DNA of 64,000 nt from Oscillospiraceae bacterium. GTDB lineage: Bacteria > Bacillota > Clostridia > Oscillospirales > Oscillospiraceae. The position numbers were made by a program, and so were the translations under genes. The stretch spans positions 42,655 through 106,654 of the forward strand of contig CADCHN010000003.1 of the NCBI GenBank assembly GCA_902801295.1. Reading direction: 5' to 3'. Shown here one piece after another: positions 55,820 to 63,907 of the stretch. The notes beneath the pieces were generated by a model, which did no database searches, was not told the DNA's origin, and was given only the letters and a program-made list of their open reading frames with translations. Each line of letters starts with the position of its first letter. The first letter of the stretch is position 1.

Positions 55820-57042
55820 TCCGCACGCTGAGAAGAAAATTCACCGTCACGGCCATGATTGCCGTCACGGTGCTGCTGCTGGCGATTCTCGGCGCCGTCA
55901 ACGGGGTCAACGCCTGGACGAAGGCCCGTGAGGCCGACGAACTGCTGAACGTGCTGGCCGAGGGCGAAGCGGAGGCCGGGCGCGGCCCGCGCGAGCTGCC
56001 GATGGAGCGGCGGGGCGGCGAGCTCTGGGGGCGCGGCCCGACGGAGGACAGCCGCATGGCGGCGCTGTTTTTCACCGTGACCGCCGACAGCGACGGAACG
56101 GTCAGCCGCGTTGATCTCAGCCGCATCGCCTCCGTCACGGAGGCCGAGGCCGAGACGCTCTATGCCTCGATCGGCGAAGGCAGCGAGGGGCGGGTCGGCT
56201 CGTTCCGCTACCGCAGCATGGCGCGCGCCGACGGCAGCCGCGTGACCGTGTTTCTCGACCGCAGCCGCGAGCGCGGCGACGTGCTGCGCGTGGCGGCGCT
56301 GTCCGGTCTGGCCGGTCTTGCCGGCTGGGGACTGATGCTGCTGTTTGTGATGTTCCTGTCGAAAAAGGCCATCGAGCCGGTGGCCGAGAACATGCAGAAG
56401 CAAAAGCGCTTTGTCACCGACGCCGGGCACGAACTGAAAACGCCGCTGGCGATCATCCTCGCCAACACCGAGGCCATGGAGCTGCGGCAGGGCGAGAACA
56501 AGTACACGAAAAACATCCGCGGCCAGGTGGAGCGTCTGAGCGGCCTGACGCAGAATCTCCTGGCGCTGGCCCGCGCCGACGAGGGGCAGGCGCCGGTGAA
56601 TACGGCGGTCTTTTCGCTCGGCGAACTGGCCGAGGAGACGGCGCGGCCCTTCCGGGAGCCGGCGGAGCTGAAGGCTCTCTCGCTTTCGGCCGAGATTGCG
56701 CCGAAGGTCGAGATCCGCGCCAACCGGCAGCAGATCGGCCAGCTGATCGGCATTCTGCTGGATAACGCGGTGAAATACACGCCCGAGGGCGGCGCGATCG
56801 CGCTGCGTGTCAAGAGAGAGGGCGGCAAAGCCGTCCTGCAGGTGAAAAACAGCGTGTCCGACACCTCTGTTCCCGCTGAACGGCTCTTTGACCGCTTCTA
56901 CCGCGCGGACGAGGCCCGCACGCAGAAAAGCGGCGGCACCGGCATCGGTCTTTCGGCCGCGCGCGCCATTGCCGAGGCGCACCGGGGCAGTCTGACCGCC
57001 GCCTACGAGGGCGACAGCATCGTGTTTACGTTCAGAATATAA
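55816..57042 (+). CDS. Sensor histidine kinase
   Basis: 408 aa. Transmembrane helices near 11-31 and 163-185 bracket an extracytoplasmic sensor region of about 130 residues. That region is rich in acidic and Gly residues and has no known fold by eye. The HisKA box GHELKTPLAIILANTEAM has the phosphorylated His near residue 206. The HATPase domain shows LDNAVKYTPEGG (N box) and GGTGIGLSAARAIAEAH (G box). No HAMP domain is evident. Pairs with the response regulator at 55145. Confidence 0.95.
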   Translation: MIRTLRRKFTVTAMIAVTVLLLAILGAVNGVNAWTKAREADELLNVLAEGEAEAGRGPRELPMERRGGELWGRGPTEDSRMAALFFTVTADSDGTVSRVDLSRIASVTEAEAETLYASIGEGSEGRVGSFRYRSMARADGSRVTVFLDRSRERGDVLRVAALSGLAGLAGWGLMLLFVMFLSKKAIEPVAENMQKQKRFVTDAGHELKTPLAIILANTEAMELRQGENKYTKNIRGQVERLSGLTQNLLALARADEGQAPVNTAVFSLGELAEETARPFREPAELKALSLSAEIAPKVEIRANRQQIGQLIGILLDNAVKYTPEGGAIALRVKREGGKAVLQVKNSVSDTSVPAERLFDRFYRADEARTQKSGGTGIGLSAARAIAEAHRGSLTAAYEGDSIVFTFRI

Positions 57043-57045
57043 AAT

Positions 57046-57088
57046 AAAACACAGAGGCCTGGGCGACCGCCCCGGCCTCTGTGTTTTT
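57046..57088. terminator. Bidirectional terminator between the two-component system and the metal operon
   Basis: AAAACACAGAGGCC...GGCCTCTGTGTTTTT stem with an inner GGGCG/CGCCC stem. Confidence 0.9.
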
Positions 57089-57097
57089 CATTCCAAA

Positions 57098-57457
57098 TTA
57101 TTCCTCGATATGCTCCATGCCCTGGGCAATAATCGAGCGCACGTGCTCGTCAGCCAGCGAATAGAACACCGATTTGCCCTCGCGGCGGTTTTTGACGAGG
57201 CGGCTGCGCTTGAGGATGCCCAGCTGGTGGGAGATGGCCGACTGCGTCATATGCAGCGCCTCGGCCAGATCGCAGACGCAGAGTTCCTCCTCGAAGAGAA
57301 CGAACAGGATGCGGATGCGGGTTGTGTCTCCGAAGATCTTGAACAGCTCCGCCAGATCCAGCAGGTGATCCTCCGGCGGCAGCTTCTCCGCCACGGATTT
57401 CAGCAGCTCGCGGTGGATCTCCTCCACCTCGCAGACTTCGTTGGTCAATTCATTCAT
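57098..57457 (-). CDS. ArsR/SmtB-family metal-sensing repressor
   Basis: 119 aa winged helix. The metal-site motif ELCVCDLAE sits near residue 60, on the recognition helix of ArsR/CadC-type sensors. The DNA helix MTQSAISHQLGILKRSRLV follows. Acidic and His residues at the C-terminus (DEHVRSIIAQGMEHIEE) resemble the alpha5 zinc site of SmtB/CzrA. It is the last gene of the HMA-ATPase-ArsR operon, whereas such repressors are more often first. It likely binds the dyad at 59601-59626. Confidence 0.9.
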   Translation of the reverse strand: MNELTNEVCEVEEIHRELLKSVAEKLPPEDHLLDLAELFKIFGDTTRIRILFVLFEEELCVCDLAEALHMTQSAISHQLGILKRSRLVKNRREGKSVFYSLADEHVRSIIAQGMEHIEE

Positions 57458-57466
57458 CGCAAACCC

Positions 57467-59353
57467 TCACAGCTTCTTCACGCGCAGTGCCCGGATGGCG
57501 TTGAGCACCGCGATCACCATCACACCCACGTCGGCGAAGATGGCGACCCACATATTGGCCAGGCCGACGGCGCCGAGCACCAGGCACAAAAGCTTCACGC
57601 CGATGGCAAAAATAATGTTTTCATAGACGATGCGGATGCACTTTTTCGCGATGCGGATGGCCTTGGCTACCTTGAGAGGGTTATCGTCCATCAGCACCAC
57701 GTCGGCCGCCTCGATCGCGGCGTCGGAGCCCAGCGCGCCCATGGCGATGCCCACATCCGCGCGGGAGAGCACCGGCGCGTCGTTGATTCCGTCGCCGACG
57801 AAGCCGACCTGCGCGCGGCCGCGCTTTTGCGCGAGCAGCTGCTCGACCTTGGCGACCTTGTCCGCCGGCAGCAGCTCGCTGTAAACCTCCTCCACGCCGA
57901 GGGCCTTCGCCGTCTCGTCGGCGGCGGCGCGGCTGTCGCCCGTGAGCATGACCGCCCGCTCCACACCCGCGCCCTTCAGCGCGGCGACGGCCTCCTTCGC
58001 CGTGGGTTTGAGCATATCGGTGATGAGGATGTGGCCGGCGTATGCGCCGTCCACCGCCACATGCACCACCGTGCCCACGCTGCGGCAGGGGATGGCCGCG
58101 ATGCCGAAGCTCGCCATCAGCTTGTCGTTGCCGACGGCCACGGCCTTCCCGTCCACGCGGGCGGTGAGCCCGCGGCCAGCGATTTCCTGCACCTCGCTGA
58201 CGCGGCTCTTGTCCAGCTCACCGCCCCAGGCGCGCTGCAGGCTGCGGCTGATGGGATGGGTGGAATAGCTCTCGGCCAGCGCCGCGAGCTCCAGGAGCTG
58301 CCGCTCCTCCATCGCGCTGTGGTGTACGCCGCTGACCTCAAACACGCCCTGCGTCATCGTGCCGGTCTTGTCAAAGGCCAGGGTCCTGACGCGCGCGAGC
58401 GCCTCCATGTAGTTGGAGCCCTTGACCAGCACGCCCGCGCTGCTCGCCCCGCCGATGCCCGCGAAAAAGCTCAGCGGGATCGAGATCACCAGCGCGCAGG
58501 GGCAGCTGATGACAAGGAAGGTCAGCGCGCGATAGAGCCAGACGCTCCAGTCGGCGCTCAGCTGCAGCAGCAGCCGCACGAGCGGCGGCAGCAGCGCCAG
58601 TGCCAAGGCGCTGAAGCAGACCACCGGTGTGTAGATACGCGCAAAGCGGGAGATGAAGTTCTCCTGCCGGGATTTCTTGGAGCTGGCGTTTTCCACCATG
58701 TCCAGGATCTTGGAGGCGGTGGACTCGCCGAATTCGCGTGTCGTCCGGATCTTCAGCAGGCCGCTCATGTTGATGCAGCCGCTGATGACCTCGTCGCCCT
58801 CGCCCACGTCGCGCGGAACGCTCTCGCCGGTCAGCGCCGCCGTATCCAGCGTGCTCTGCCCCTCGGCCACCACGCCGTCGATGGGGATCTTCTCCCCCGG
58901 CTGCACCCAGATCACCGTGCCGACCGGCACCTCGTCCGGGTCTACCTGCCGCAGAGCGCCGTCCTCGCCCGGCAGATTGGCATAATCCGGGCGGATATCC
59001 ATGAGCTGGCTGATGCTGCGGCGGCTCTTGCCCACCGCGTAGCTCTGGAACAGCTCGCCGATCTGGTAAAACAGCATCACCGCCGCGCCCTCGAGATACT
59101 CGCCCAGCGCCATCGCGCCGACCGTCGCCACGGCCATCAGGAAGTTCTCGTCAAAGGGCTGGGCGTTGCGCAGTCCCTTGGCGGCCTTGATGAGGATGTC
59201 GTAGCCGATGACGAGGTAGGGGATCAGATAGAGCCCGAGCTTGAGCCATCGGTTCTCCGGCAGCACGCCCAGCGCAAAGAGCGCCGTGATCAGCGCCAGC
59301 AGCGCCAGCGACAGGAGGATCCGCCGCAATACTTTTTTCTGTTTCTTATTCAT
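57467..59353 (-). CDS. P1B-type heavy-metal-exporting ATPase (Cd/Zn/Pb, CadA/ZntA type)
   Basis: 628 aa. Transport motif VISCPCALVISIPLSF near residue 283 (the CPC-x4-SxP type of P1B-2 pumps); phosphorylation motif DKTGTMTQG near 328; nucleotide-domain HP motif in STHPISRSLQ; GDGINDAPVL near 535. The final helix, NMWVAIFADVGVMVIAVLNA, with its Asp, is characteristic of the Zn/Cd group. No N-terminal metal-binding domain is fused; it is encoded separately by the gene just upstream. Exports divalent soft metals. Confidence 0.95.
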   Translation of the reverse strand: MNKKQKKVLRRILLSLALLALITALFALGVLPENRWLKLGLYLIPYLVIGYDILIKAAKGLRNAQPFDENFLMAVATVGAMALGEYLEGAAVMLFYQIGELFQSYAVGKSRRSISQLMDIRPDYANLPGEDGALRQVDPDEVPVGTVIWVQPGEKIPIDGVVAEGQSTLDTAALTGESVPRDVGEGDEVISGCINMSGLLKIRTTREFGESTASKILDMVENASSKKSRQENFISRFARIYTPVVCFSALALALLPPLVRLLLQLSADWSVWLYRALTFLVISCPCALVISIPLSFFAGIGGASSAGVLVKGSNYMEALARVRTLAFDKTGTMTQGVFEVSGVHHSAMEERQLLELAALAESYSTHPISRSLQRAWGGELDKSRVSEVQEIAGRGLTARVDGKAVAVGNDKLMASFGIAAIPCRSVGTVVHVAVDGAYAGHILITDMLKPTAKEAVAALKGAGVERAVMLTGDSRAAADETAKALGVEEVYSELLPADKVAKVEQLLAQKRGRAQVGFVGDGINDAPVLSRADVGIAMGALGSDAAIEAADVVLMDDNPLKVAKAIRIAKKCIRIVYENIIFAIGVKLLCLVLGAVGLANMWVAIFADVGVMVIAVLNAIRALRVKKL

Positions 59354-59365
59354 CGGATGATCGGC

Positions 59366-59584
59366 TCAGAGATAGATTTCGCAGTCGTCCTCGACCTTTT
59401 TGCAGGCCTTGCGCACCTGCTGCATGACGGCCTTCGGATCGGCGCCTTCTTCAAACTCCACGTTCATTTTCAGCGTCATGAAATTGACCACCGCGTCCTT
59501 GACGCCCTCGGTGCTCTTCGCGGCCTGCTCCATCTTGTTGGCGCAGTTGGCGCAGTCGACCTCGATCTTGTAGCTCTTTTTCAT
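59366..59584 (-). CDS. Stand-alone heavy-metal-associated (HMA) domain protein
   Basis: 72 aa ferredoxin-like fold with the metal motif DCANCANKMEQAAKST near residues 9-24 (CxxC), and C-terminal acidic/Cys residues (DDCEIYL). It probably delivers metal to, or regulates, the pump encoded 12 bases downstream, replacing the fused N-terminal domain of typical CadA proteins. AGGAGG fixes the ATG at 59584. Confidence 0.92.
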   Translation of the reverse strand: MKKSYKIEVDCANCANKMEQAAKSTEGVKDAVVNFMTLKMNVEFEEGADPKAVMQQVRKACKKVEDDCEIYL

Positions 59585-59600
59585 ATCGGCTCCTCCTATC

Positions 59601-59626
59601 ATTTGAACAATCGTTCATATGTTCAA
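59601..59626 (-). promoter_or_regulatory. ArsR/SmtB-type operator of the metal operon
   Basis: ATTTGAACAATCGTTCATAT (59601-59620) is an imperfect dyad matching 8 of 10 positions per arm. A further GTTCAA half-site follows at 59621-59626. It covers the predicted transcription start, as is usual for this repressor family. Binding is inferred. Confidence 0.75.
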
Positions 59627-59630
59627 TTAC

Positions 59631-59658
59631 AGTATACACCTTTTCCTGCTTCTGTCAA
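59631..59658 (-). promoter_or_regulatory. Promoter of the metal-efflux operon
   Basis: Leftward TTGACA (59658-59653), 16-base spacer, TATACT (59636-59631). Confidence 0.85.
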
Positions 59659-59670
59659 GGACTTTTCCTC

Positions 59671-59699
59671 TTGCCAGTCCCATTCTTGCCGTGTATAAT
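59671..59699 (+). promoter_or_regulatory. Promoter of the M50-like gene
   Basis: TTGCCA at 59671-59676, 17-base spacer, TATAAT at 59694-59699. Confidence 0.8.
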
Positions 59700-59736
59700 C
59701 GGGGGCACTGAGTTTTTTTACGTCTGGGAGGCTCTG

Positions 59737-60855
59737 ATGAAACAGAAAAACAAGAAAACCGGGGCGCTGTTCGGTCAGATCGTTGGCATGCTGCTGTATA
59801 TGCTGGTCGGCGCGCTGTGCGGCGGGCTGCTCATCCGCTATGGGGAGGCTTTGCCCGACTCCTTCGTGCTGACGATGGCTTTGCTGCTTGTCGGCGTGTA
59901 TATCGCCATGGCTCTGCAGATCGCGATCCACGAAGCGGGCCATCTGGTCTTTGGCCTGTTGACAGGCTACCGCTTCTCCTCGTACCGTTTTTTCAGCCTG
60001 ATGTGGATCAAGCAGGACGGCCGGCTGCACTTCAAGCGGCTGAGCCTCGCCGGGACGGGCGGCCAATGCCTGATGGCGCCGCCTGACTGGCGCGAGGATT
60101 GCCCGTATGTGCTCTACAATCTGGGCGGCGTGCTGATGAATCTAATCTCCGCCGCGCTCTTCTGGCTGCTGTCGCTGATCGCATCGCCGCTTGCCCGTAT
60201 CTTACTCCTCTTTTGTGCGATCATCGGCCTTGCCTTCGCGCTGATGAACGGAGTGCCGCTGCGCGTCGGCCCGATTGACAACGACGGGCGTAACATTCTC
60301 TCCATCCGCAAGAGTCCGGCAGCGCGGCGCGCCTTCTGGCTGCAGATGAAGGTCAACGAGCGGCAGGCCGCAGGCGTGCGTCTGCGCGACATGCCGGAGG
60401 ACTGGTTCTCGCTGCCCGGTGACGAAACGCCGGAAAACAGCATCATGGCCGCTGTACCGCTCAACCGCGCGATGCGGCTGATGGACGCGCAGCGCTTCGA
60501 CGAGGCGGCGGCGCTGCAGGATCGGCTGCTCCGGACGGAGGATCTCGCCGGGATCTATCGCGGGCTGCTCTGCTGCGACCGCGTGTTCTGCGAGCTGCTC
60601 GGCGAAGGGCGCGAGGATGTTCTCTCCTCTCTGCTGGATAAGGAGCAGATGAAATTCATGAAGTCGATGAGAAACTATCCCTCCGTACTGCGCACGCAAA
60701 TCGCCCTTGCGCTGCTGCGTGAGCACGACATGGCAAGTGCAGACAAGCAGAAGGCTGCCTTTGAGAAGATGGCGGCCAGCTATCCCTATCCCACGGACAT
60801 TGAAAGTGAGCGCGAGCTGATCGCGCTGGCTGAGGAAACAGCCGAAACCGCATAA
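59737..60855 (+). CDS. M50-family-like membrane metalloprotease of unknown target
   Basis: 372 aa. The zinc motif IAIHEAGHLVFG lies in a transmembrane helix near residues 61-72. A second motif MNGVPLRVGPIDNDGRN near residue 168-184 supplies the third ligand Asp typical of M50 (NxxP...DG). About four hydrophobic segments precede residue 175. The C-terminal 190 residues are soluble, helical and tetratricopeptide-like. GGGAGG precedes the ATG at 59737. It is not fused to a CBS or PDZ domain, so it is not a standard RseP or SpoIVFB. Substrate unknown. Confidence 0.8.
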   Translation: MKQKNKKTGALFGQIVGMLLYMLVGALCGGLLIRYGEALPDSFVLTMALLLVGVYIAMALQIAIHEAGHLVFGLLTGYRFSSYRFFSLMWIKQDGRLHFKRLSLAGTGGQCLMAPPDWREDCPYVLYNLGGVLMNLISAALFWLLSLIASPLARILLLFCAIIGLAFALMNGVPLRVGPIDNDGRNILSIRKSPAARRAFWLQMKVNERQAAGVRLRDMPEDWFSLPGDETPENSIMAAVPLNRAMRLMDAQRFDEAAALQDRLLRTEDLAGIYRGLLCCDRVFCELLGEGREDVLSSLLDKEQMKFMKSMRNYPSVLRTQIALALLREHDMASADKQKAAFEKMAASYPYPTDIESERELIALAEETAETA

Positions 60856-60900
60856 AAAAAGCAGCCGGCGGAGCTCCGATGAGCTCCGCCGGCTGTCGTT
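60854..60900. terminator. Terminator shared by the M50-like and RlmI-type genes
   Basis: Fifteen-bp stem CAGCCGGCGGAGCTC with its complement (60862-60876 with 60881-60895), T7 on the minus strand. The plus strand has only a weak T run. It abuts the stop codon of the methyltransferase gene. Confidence 0.85.
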
Positions 60901-62114
60901 TATACCACCTGGAAGAGGTAAAATTTCAGGTAATCGGTCTCCGGCACGTTCCAGAGGATCGGGTGATCCGGCGCCTGCTGGCGCGCCTCGATCTGCCGCA
61001 GCTCCACGCCCGCGTCCAGCGCCGCGGATTTGAGCATGCTGACGAAGCGCTCGGAGGGCATGAAGTGGCTGCAGGAGGCCGTGGCGAAATAGCCGCCGCG
61101 CGGCAGCAGCTGCAGGGCGCGGAGATTGATCTCCTTATAGCCGCGCTCTGCCCGGTCGGCCGTCTTGCGGGACTTGGTAAAGGCCGGCGGATCGAGGATG
61201 ATGAAATCATAGGGCGCCTTGCCCTGCGCCTTGAGCGCCGGCAGCAGGTCGAACACGTCCGCCGTCACGAAGTCCATGCGATCCTCGAGGGCGTTTCGCC
61301 GGGCGTTTTCCCGCGCCAGGTCGATCGCGGCGGCGGAGACGTCCACCGCCGTCACATGCGCAGCGCCCCCTTTGGCGGCGTTGAGCGCGAAGGAGCCGGT
61401 GTGCGTGAAGCAGTCGAGCACGCGCTTTCCCTTTGCCAGCCCGGCCACAGCGAGGCGGTTATACTTCTGGTCCAGGAAAAAGCCGGTTTTCTGCCCGTTT
61501 TCCACGTCCACGGCGTAGAAAATCCCGTTTTCGCAGATCTCGGTGGTCGTGCTGCCGCCTCCGCAAAACCAGCCCTTGCCCTGTTCGAGCCCTTCCAGCG
61601 CGCGGATCGGCACGTCGTTGCGCTCGTAGATGCCGCGGATGGCCTGTCCGTCCTCCGCCAGCACCTCCAGCAGCAGCGGAAACAGTTCGGCCTTGCGCCG
61701 CTCGATGCCCACAGAGAGCGTCTGCGTGACCAGGAGATCGGAGAAGCGATCCACGGTCAGTCCGGGCAGGCCGTCGGCCTCGCCGAAGACGATGCGGCAG
61801 CAGCTCAGATCCTCCGGGCGCAGCACGGTCTTGCGGTAGTCCCAGGCATATTGGAAGCGCCGCTTCCAAAAGGCCGCGTCAAAGCGGTCGTTGGCGTTGC
61901 GGGAGACGAGGCGGAGGCGGATTTTGCTCTCGCGGCTGACGAAGCCGGTGCCGAGGTATTTGCCCTTTTCGCTCACGGCGTCCGCGAGCGCTCCGTTTTC
62001 GCAGTCCGGGCCGTCCACGATCTCCGCCGCGTAGACCCAGGGATGTCCCTGCTCCACCCAGCGCGTGCCCTTGGCCGTCACGGTAAAACGCGGATAGTCT
62101 CGTTCTGTTTTCAT
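60900..62114 (-). CDS. RlmI-type class I SAM-dependent rRNA (cytosine) methyltransferase
   Basis: 404 aa. An N-terminal PUA domain (about 8-75, GTRWVEQGHPWVYAAEI) is followed by a RlmI-type RNA-binding middle. The Rossmann fold has VLDCFTHTGSFALNAA (near residue 225) and the catalytic FIILDPPAFTKS (near 300). A late SCSHFM motif carries the catalytic-region cysteine. RlmI methylates C1962 of 23S rRNA in Escherichia coli; the same target is inferred. AGAGGA precedes the ATG. Confidence 0.9.
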   Translation of the reverse strand: MKTERDYPRFTVTAKGTRWVEQGHPWVYAAEIVDGPDCENGALADAVSEKGKYLGTGFVSRESKIRLRLVSRNANDRFDAAFWKRRFQYAWDYRKTVLRPEDLSCCRIVFGEADGLPGLTVDRFSDLLVTQTLSVGIERRKAELFPLLLEVLAEDGQAIRGIYERNDVPIRALEGLEQGKGWFCGGGSTTTEICENGIFYAVDVENGQKTGFFLDQKYNRLAVAGLAKGKRVLDCFTHTGSFALNAAKGGAAHVTAVDVSAAAIDLARENARRNALEDRMDFVTADVFDLLPALKAQGKAPYDFIILDPPAFTKSRKTADRAERGYKEINLRALQLLPRGGYFATASCSHFMPSERFVSMLKSAALDAGVELRQIEARQQAPDHPILWNVPETDYLKFYLFQVV

Positions 62115-62134
62115 CGGCAGTCCTCTTTTCGTTC

Positions 62135-62172
62135 AAAAATGATCCCTCCCGCGCCGAACGGAGGGAGGGATC
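62135..62172 (-). terminator. Terminator after the DUF4015-like gene
   Basis: GATCCCTCCC/GGGAGGGATC stem (62141-62150 with 62163-62172), then ATTTTTG on the minus strand. Confidence 0.8.
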
Positions 62173-62181
62173 GGATTCGTT

Positions 62182-63330
62182 TTACTTGGTTTCCGTGTCG
62201 ATCAGCACCCAGGAGATCTTGTCCGGGTCGTCCGGCAGATAGTTGTAGACCACCGGCACAAAGCGCTCGCTGAGCTTGCCGACGATGGGCTTGCCCTGCA
62301 GATCGGCGACGTTGAAGGTGTAGGCGTAGCGGTCGGTGCTGAAGTACACGCGGTCAAAGAGCTTGAAGAACAGCATGCCGTCCTGGCCGTTTTCGGTGTC
62401 GTGCCCCACCAGCGCAGACTGAGAGTTGACGTAGATCGAGAGCTTGCCGTCCCGATCCTTGAGCTCGTCCGCCACGCTGAGCGCAAAGCCGCACACGGCG
62501 TTCGTCGCGCTGGCCGGCGTGGACATCTGGCGGCTGTACTGCACCGTGGTGCCCTCCGGCAACACCGGGTGCGCCACGTCCGCCAGCACCACCTCGTCAA
62601 AGCCCATCGCGTACAGCTCGCGCACCATGCTCACTGTGTAGTCCCGCACGTCAAGGCTGTAGGCGTCGAGCCAGAGGCCGCCCTCGTCGGTATAGTTGAA
62701 ACCCGCATCATTGCGCAGCGTGACCGTTGTGCTGCGCGAGCCGTAGAGCTCGTCCCGGCAGATGCTGATCTGCGCGACGAGATACACGCCGTCGTCCTTG
62801 ACCTCGCCGGGCTGCTTGAGTCTGGCCAGCAGCGCCTGCATCTCAGCCGAGAGCGGATCGCCCGCCAGGCTGAAGGCCGTGGCCGACCAGGCCTTGGAGT
62901 TCCACTTCAGCGCGCCGCTCGGGGGCTTCATCTCCAGCACCAGGGCGTTGCCCACCATGAGGCGCGCGGCGTATTCCTCGATTTTCTCCGGGTACAGCTC
63001 GTCCGCGCTGACGAAGATCGCGCGCAGGGGCTTGAGCCCGGTGCCGGTTCTCGCCTCCACGGTGGAGTAGTCGGGCGTGTCGTAGACGATCTCCACGTTC
63101 GTCGTCTCCAGCGCGGCGCTCTCGCCGCTCTCCCCCGCTTCGCCGCTCTCCGCCTCTTTCAGGATCGGCGGAACGATGCGCACGGCGTCCTTGGTGATGA
63201 CGGCGTACTTCTGCATCCCGTAAAACAGCACCACGATCAGGCTGAGAATACCGAGCAGGATGGCAGCCGGGATCAGGATGCGGTTGCGCTTTTTGCGCTT
63301 GCCGCGGTAGTATTCGGATGTTCTTGCCAA
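62182..63330 (-). CDS. Membrane-anchored putative glycoside-hydrolase-like protein (DUF4015-type)
   Basis: 382 aa. Cytoplasmic basic N-terminus (SEYYRGKRKKRNR), one transmembrane helix (about 18-42) and a Glu/Ser-rich linker (about 57-75). The extracellular TIM-barrel-like domain contains WLDAYSLDVRDYTVSMVREL and MGFDEVVLADVAHP (near residues 210-245). These resemble the DUF4015 pattern, in which an Asp/Glu follows a GFDE strand. Such proteins are suspected glycosidases or wall-binding factors. It follows rpiB on the same strand by 18 bases. Confidence 0.72.
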   Translation of the reverse strand: MARTSEYYRGKRKKRNRILIPAAILLGILSLIVVLFYGMQKYAVITKDAVRIVPPILKEAESGEAGESGESAALETTNVEIVYDTPDYSTVEARTGTGLKPLRAIFVSADELYPEKIEEYAARLMVGNALVLEMKPPSGALKWNSKAWSATAFSLAGDPLSAEMQALLARLKQPGEVKDDGVYLVAQISICRDELYGSRSTTVTLRNDAGFNYTDEGGLWLDAYSLDVRDYTVSMVRELYAMGFDEVVLADVAHPVLPEGTTVQYSRQMSTPASATNAVCGFALSVADELKDRDGKLSIYVNSQSALVGHDTENGQDGMLFFKLFDRVYFSTDRYAYTFNVADLQGKPIVGKLSERFVPVVYNYLPDDPDKISWVLIDTETK

Positions 63331-63348
63331 GTTGATCCCTCCCGGGTG

Positions 63349-63777
63349 TCAGTCCTCAATCAGAGAAATGCGGCGAATGTGCCGCTCGTCGTTGGAAAAG
63401 GGCGTGTCCAGGAACGTGTCTACGATCAGCAGTGCAAGACCGGGCCCGACCACGCGCGCGCCGAGCGCCAGGATGTTGGCGTCATTGTGCTCGCGGGTCG
63501 CCTTGGCGGAGAAGCAGTCCCCGCAGAGGGCGCAGCGGATCCCCGGCTGCTTGTTGGCCGTAATGGAAACGCCGATGCCGGTGCCGCAGATCAGAATGCC
63601 GCGCTCACACTCGCCCTCAGCGACGGCCCTGGCCACCGCCTTGGCAAAAATCGGATAGTCGCAGCTGGCCTCCGTATAGGTGCCGAAGTCCTTGAATTCC
63701 AGGCCGCGCGAACGCAGATGCGCCAGTATCTCCTGTTTAAGGGCAAATCCCCCGTGGTCGCTTCCGATGGCAATCAT
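63349..63777 (-). CDS. rpiB: Ribose-5-phosphate isomerase B
   Basis: 142 aa. Interconverts ribose-5-phosphate and ribulose-5-phosphate. MIAIGSDHGGFALKQEI at the N-terminus carries phosphate-binding His/Asp; the active-site ILICGTGIGVSITANKQPGIRCALCGD (quoted in part: CGTGIGVSITANK, Cys near residue 65) and REHNDANILALGARVVG follow. The ATG at 63777 follows GGAGGATT; an upstream start to 63906 would add a non-conserved tail. Confidence 0.95.
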   Translation of the reverse strand: MIAIGSDHGGFALKQEILAHLRSRGLEFKDFGTYTEASCDYPIFAKAVARAVAEGECERGILICGTGIGVSITANKQPGIRCALCGDCFSAKATREHNDANILALGARVVGPGLALLIVDTFLDTPFSNDERHIRRISLIED

Positions 63778-63811
63778 TGGCTGAATCCTCCGTCTGTGCA
63801 TAGTTTTGTTT

Positions 63812-63840
63812 ATTCTACCACCTCCGGGCCCAAGGTTCAA
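63812..63840 (-). promoter_or_regulatory. Promoter of rpiB
   Basis: Leftward TTGAAC (63840-63835), 17-base spacer, TAGAAT (63817-63812). Confidence 0.7.
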
Positions 63841-63907
63841 GGCTTTCGTTCCCCATTTTCCGATCTTAACAAATAAAGAAACGCCGGGAGAGGCGTGCTC
63901 TTGCATG

